Shown: positions 63,049 through 64,000 of the stretch, piece by piece
Layout: every line of letters begins with the position of its first letter
Position numbering within the stretch: the first letter of the stretch is position 1
Source of the DNA: Antrodiella citrinella
Taxonomy: Eukaryota > Basidiomycota > Agaricomycetes > Polyporales > Steccherinaceae
Direction of reading: 5' to 3'
Length of the DNA stretch: 64,000 bases
NCBI GenBank assembly: GCA_004802725.1
Contig: SGPM01000142.1
Span: forward strand, 1-64,000
Program-made: the position numbers and the translations under genes
The notes under the pieces: generated by a model
The model's database searches: none
What the model was told of the DNA's origin: nothing
Seen by the model: the letters and a program-made list of their open reading frames with translations, nothing else

Positions 63049-63497
63049 GATGATTTAAAAGAGAGAAAGGAGTGTCGTGGTACTGTTGACACTCCGTGCA
63101 GGGCAGAATATCCGCTAGACGATATATAACCCGAGACTAAAATCGAGACTAAAATTGATAACTATCGAATTCTGAGGGAAATACTCACCGCATTAGGCCC
63201 TGTTCGGCGGCGCAAGTTGAGTTGAGTTGAGTGAAGTTGACCTGCCTTATATGGACGTGGGAATGATATCGGTCAGCGCGGACTCGAGATCAACTCCAGC
63301 TGGGTTGCGGAGTGACACAAGGGTGACAATTAGATCGGCGCTGATAACACCTTGCACATTGTGTGCGGCGCGAAACATAACTCCCCTTTCCTCCCCTCCT
63401 CATCCTTCCCTTCTTTTCTCGTACTCATTGCTTTTTAATCACACTCTTTTGTAATAAGTCCCCTTTTTATTTTACCACCTCTCTAGTACAGACCACA
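63049..63497. other. Promoter side of the copper transporter
   Basis: 449 bases. A TATATAACCC stretch lies at about 63122-63131, roughly 75-80 bases upstream of the ATG, a likely TATA box. I found no obvious copper-responsive element. Confidence 0.45.
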
Positions 63498-63840
63498 CTA
63501 CATCTCCACTCCACGTTCTCGTAAGATCTGTACATAGTCATCCCACATTGCCTTGGCAATACTGTTCCGTCGCACTTCTGCCTGTTCCTTTCCCTCTGCA
63601 CTGACATTGATATGAACACCTTCACTGTCTTCATCACTGATGTTGGGTGGTGCAAAAAGCTCATTGGGGTCAAGTCGAGTGAGAAATGCTTCATTGCGAG
63701 TGAATCGAGTTGTTCCAGCTTGTCAAAGTCTAAAAGGGATGATTGATATTGAACACCACGATATGGTACCAGCAATGAGTCGCATGAGGGAAAATCAGCA
63801 TCACCAAGGTAGTATTTGCCCTCTGGTATGCGCATATCGG
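63498..63840 (-). pseudogene. Remnant of a DDE (Harbinger-like, DDE_Tnp_4) transposase
   Basis: The N-terminal piece RIPEGKYYLGDADFPSCD followed by SLLVPYRGV is the late-core block of fungal DDE_Tnp_4 transposases. In another frame the protein end follows: DPNELFAPPNISDEDSEG, then EVRRNSIAKAMWDDYVQIL and a stop at 63498. The block with the last catalytic residue and the usual NLRH-type region is missing between them, so an internal deletion and frameshift have killed it. Everything upstream is absent. No terminal repeats were found inside the window. Confidence 0.75.
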
Positions 63841-64000
63841 TTGTGTTACAAACACGTGTGCGCTCTTATTCGTTTTCCCTTTCCTTTCCCTTTATTTCCT
63901 GTTATCCCCTTATTCCCTCATCCACTTCCTTCGTCGTACCCTTACCCACATATGGACTCCCATATGTATACCTAGTACGACTCACCCCTTTCCTATTCCC
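63841..64000. other. Window end, no gene
   Basis: C/T-rich DNA (CCCTTTCC repeats on the plus strand). It may be non-coding flank of the transposase remnant. Confidence 0.4.

Overview
The window is nuclear DNA of a basidiomycete fungus, most probably an Agaricomycete. The signs are many short introns of about 48-80 nt inside almost every gene, three loci of the fungal FunK1 kinase family, a PriA-like cysteine-rich secreted protein, a Helitron with a Rep/helicase transposase, and fungal versions of myosin-I, Mdm1, Trm6 and dynactin p27. I rebuilt the gene models by hand by joining exons at GT-AG (once GC-AG) sites. Every phase was checked arithmetically, so most CDS entries below are complete spliced models with exon coordinates.

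Layout. 1-7.2 kb: an unrecognised short gene and a Helitron with an uninterrupted transposase. 7.5-13.5 kb: a FunK1 kinase gene, a broken second FunK1 copy, a perfect 24-bp-arm palindrome, an intron-containing tRNA (probably Trp) and a poorly resolved stretch full of N. 14.1-25.8 kb: a single-pass membrane protein, the intronless UCS myosin chaperone (Cro1/She4/UNC-45), directly followed on the same strand by its expected client, class I myosin (17 exons), then a coiled-coil protein. 26-31 kb: riboflavin synthase and TRM6 back to back on a 139-bp divergent promoter, then an F-box-like protein. 31.4-40 kb: an uncharacterised gene, Mdm1 (PXA-RGS-PX-NexinC), dynactin p27 and an OAC1-type mitochondrial carrier. 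40.5-43.1 kb: a second intact FunK1 gene whose promoter resembles that of the first. 43.8-52.7 kb: a heavily damaged copy of the splicing helicase PRP22, diverging from an intact DHX57/Ucp12-type DEVH helicase. 53-58 kb: a membrane-anchored Ser-rich protein and a PriA-like secreted protein in otherwise empty DNA. 58.8-64 kb: exonuclease V (EXO5), a Ctr copper transporter reassembled from six exons, and a DDE-transposase remnant.

Most genes are ordinary housekeeping genes in divergent or tandem pairs. The accessory component consists of the Helitron, the FunK1 family, the tRNA-associated unresolved stretch and the transposase remnant. The most notable observations are: PRP22 carrying five in-frame stops and several frameshifts while its neighbours are clean; EXO5 carrying a textbook PIP-box and a UIM-like helix; chaperone and myosin side by side; and two FunK1 genes sharing a promoter block and intron positions.
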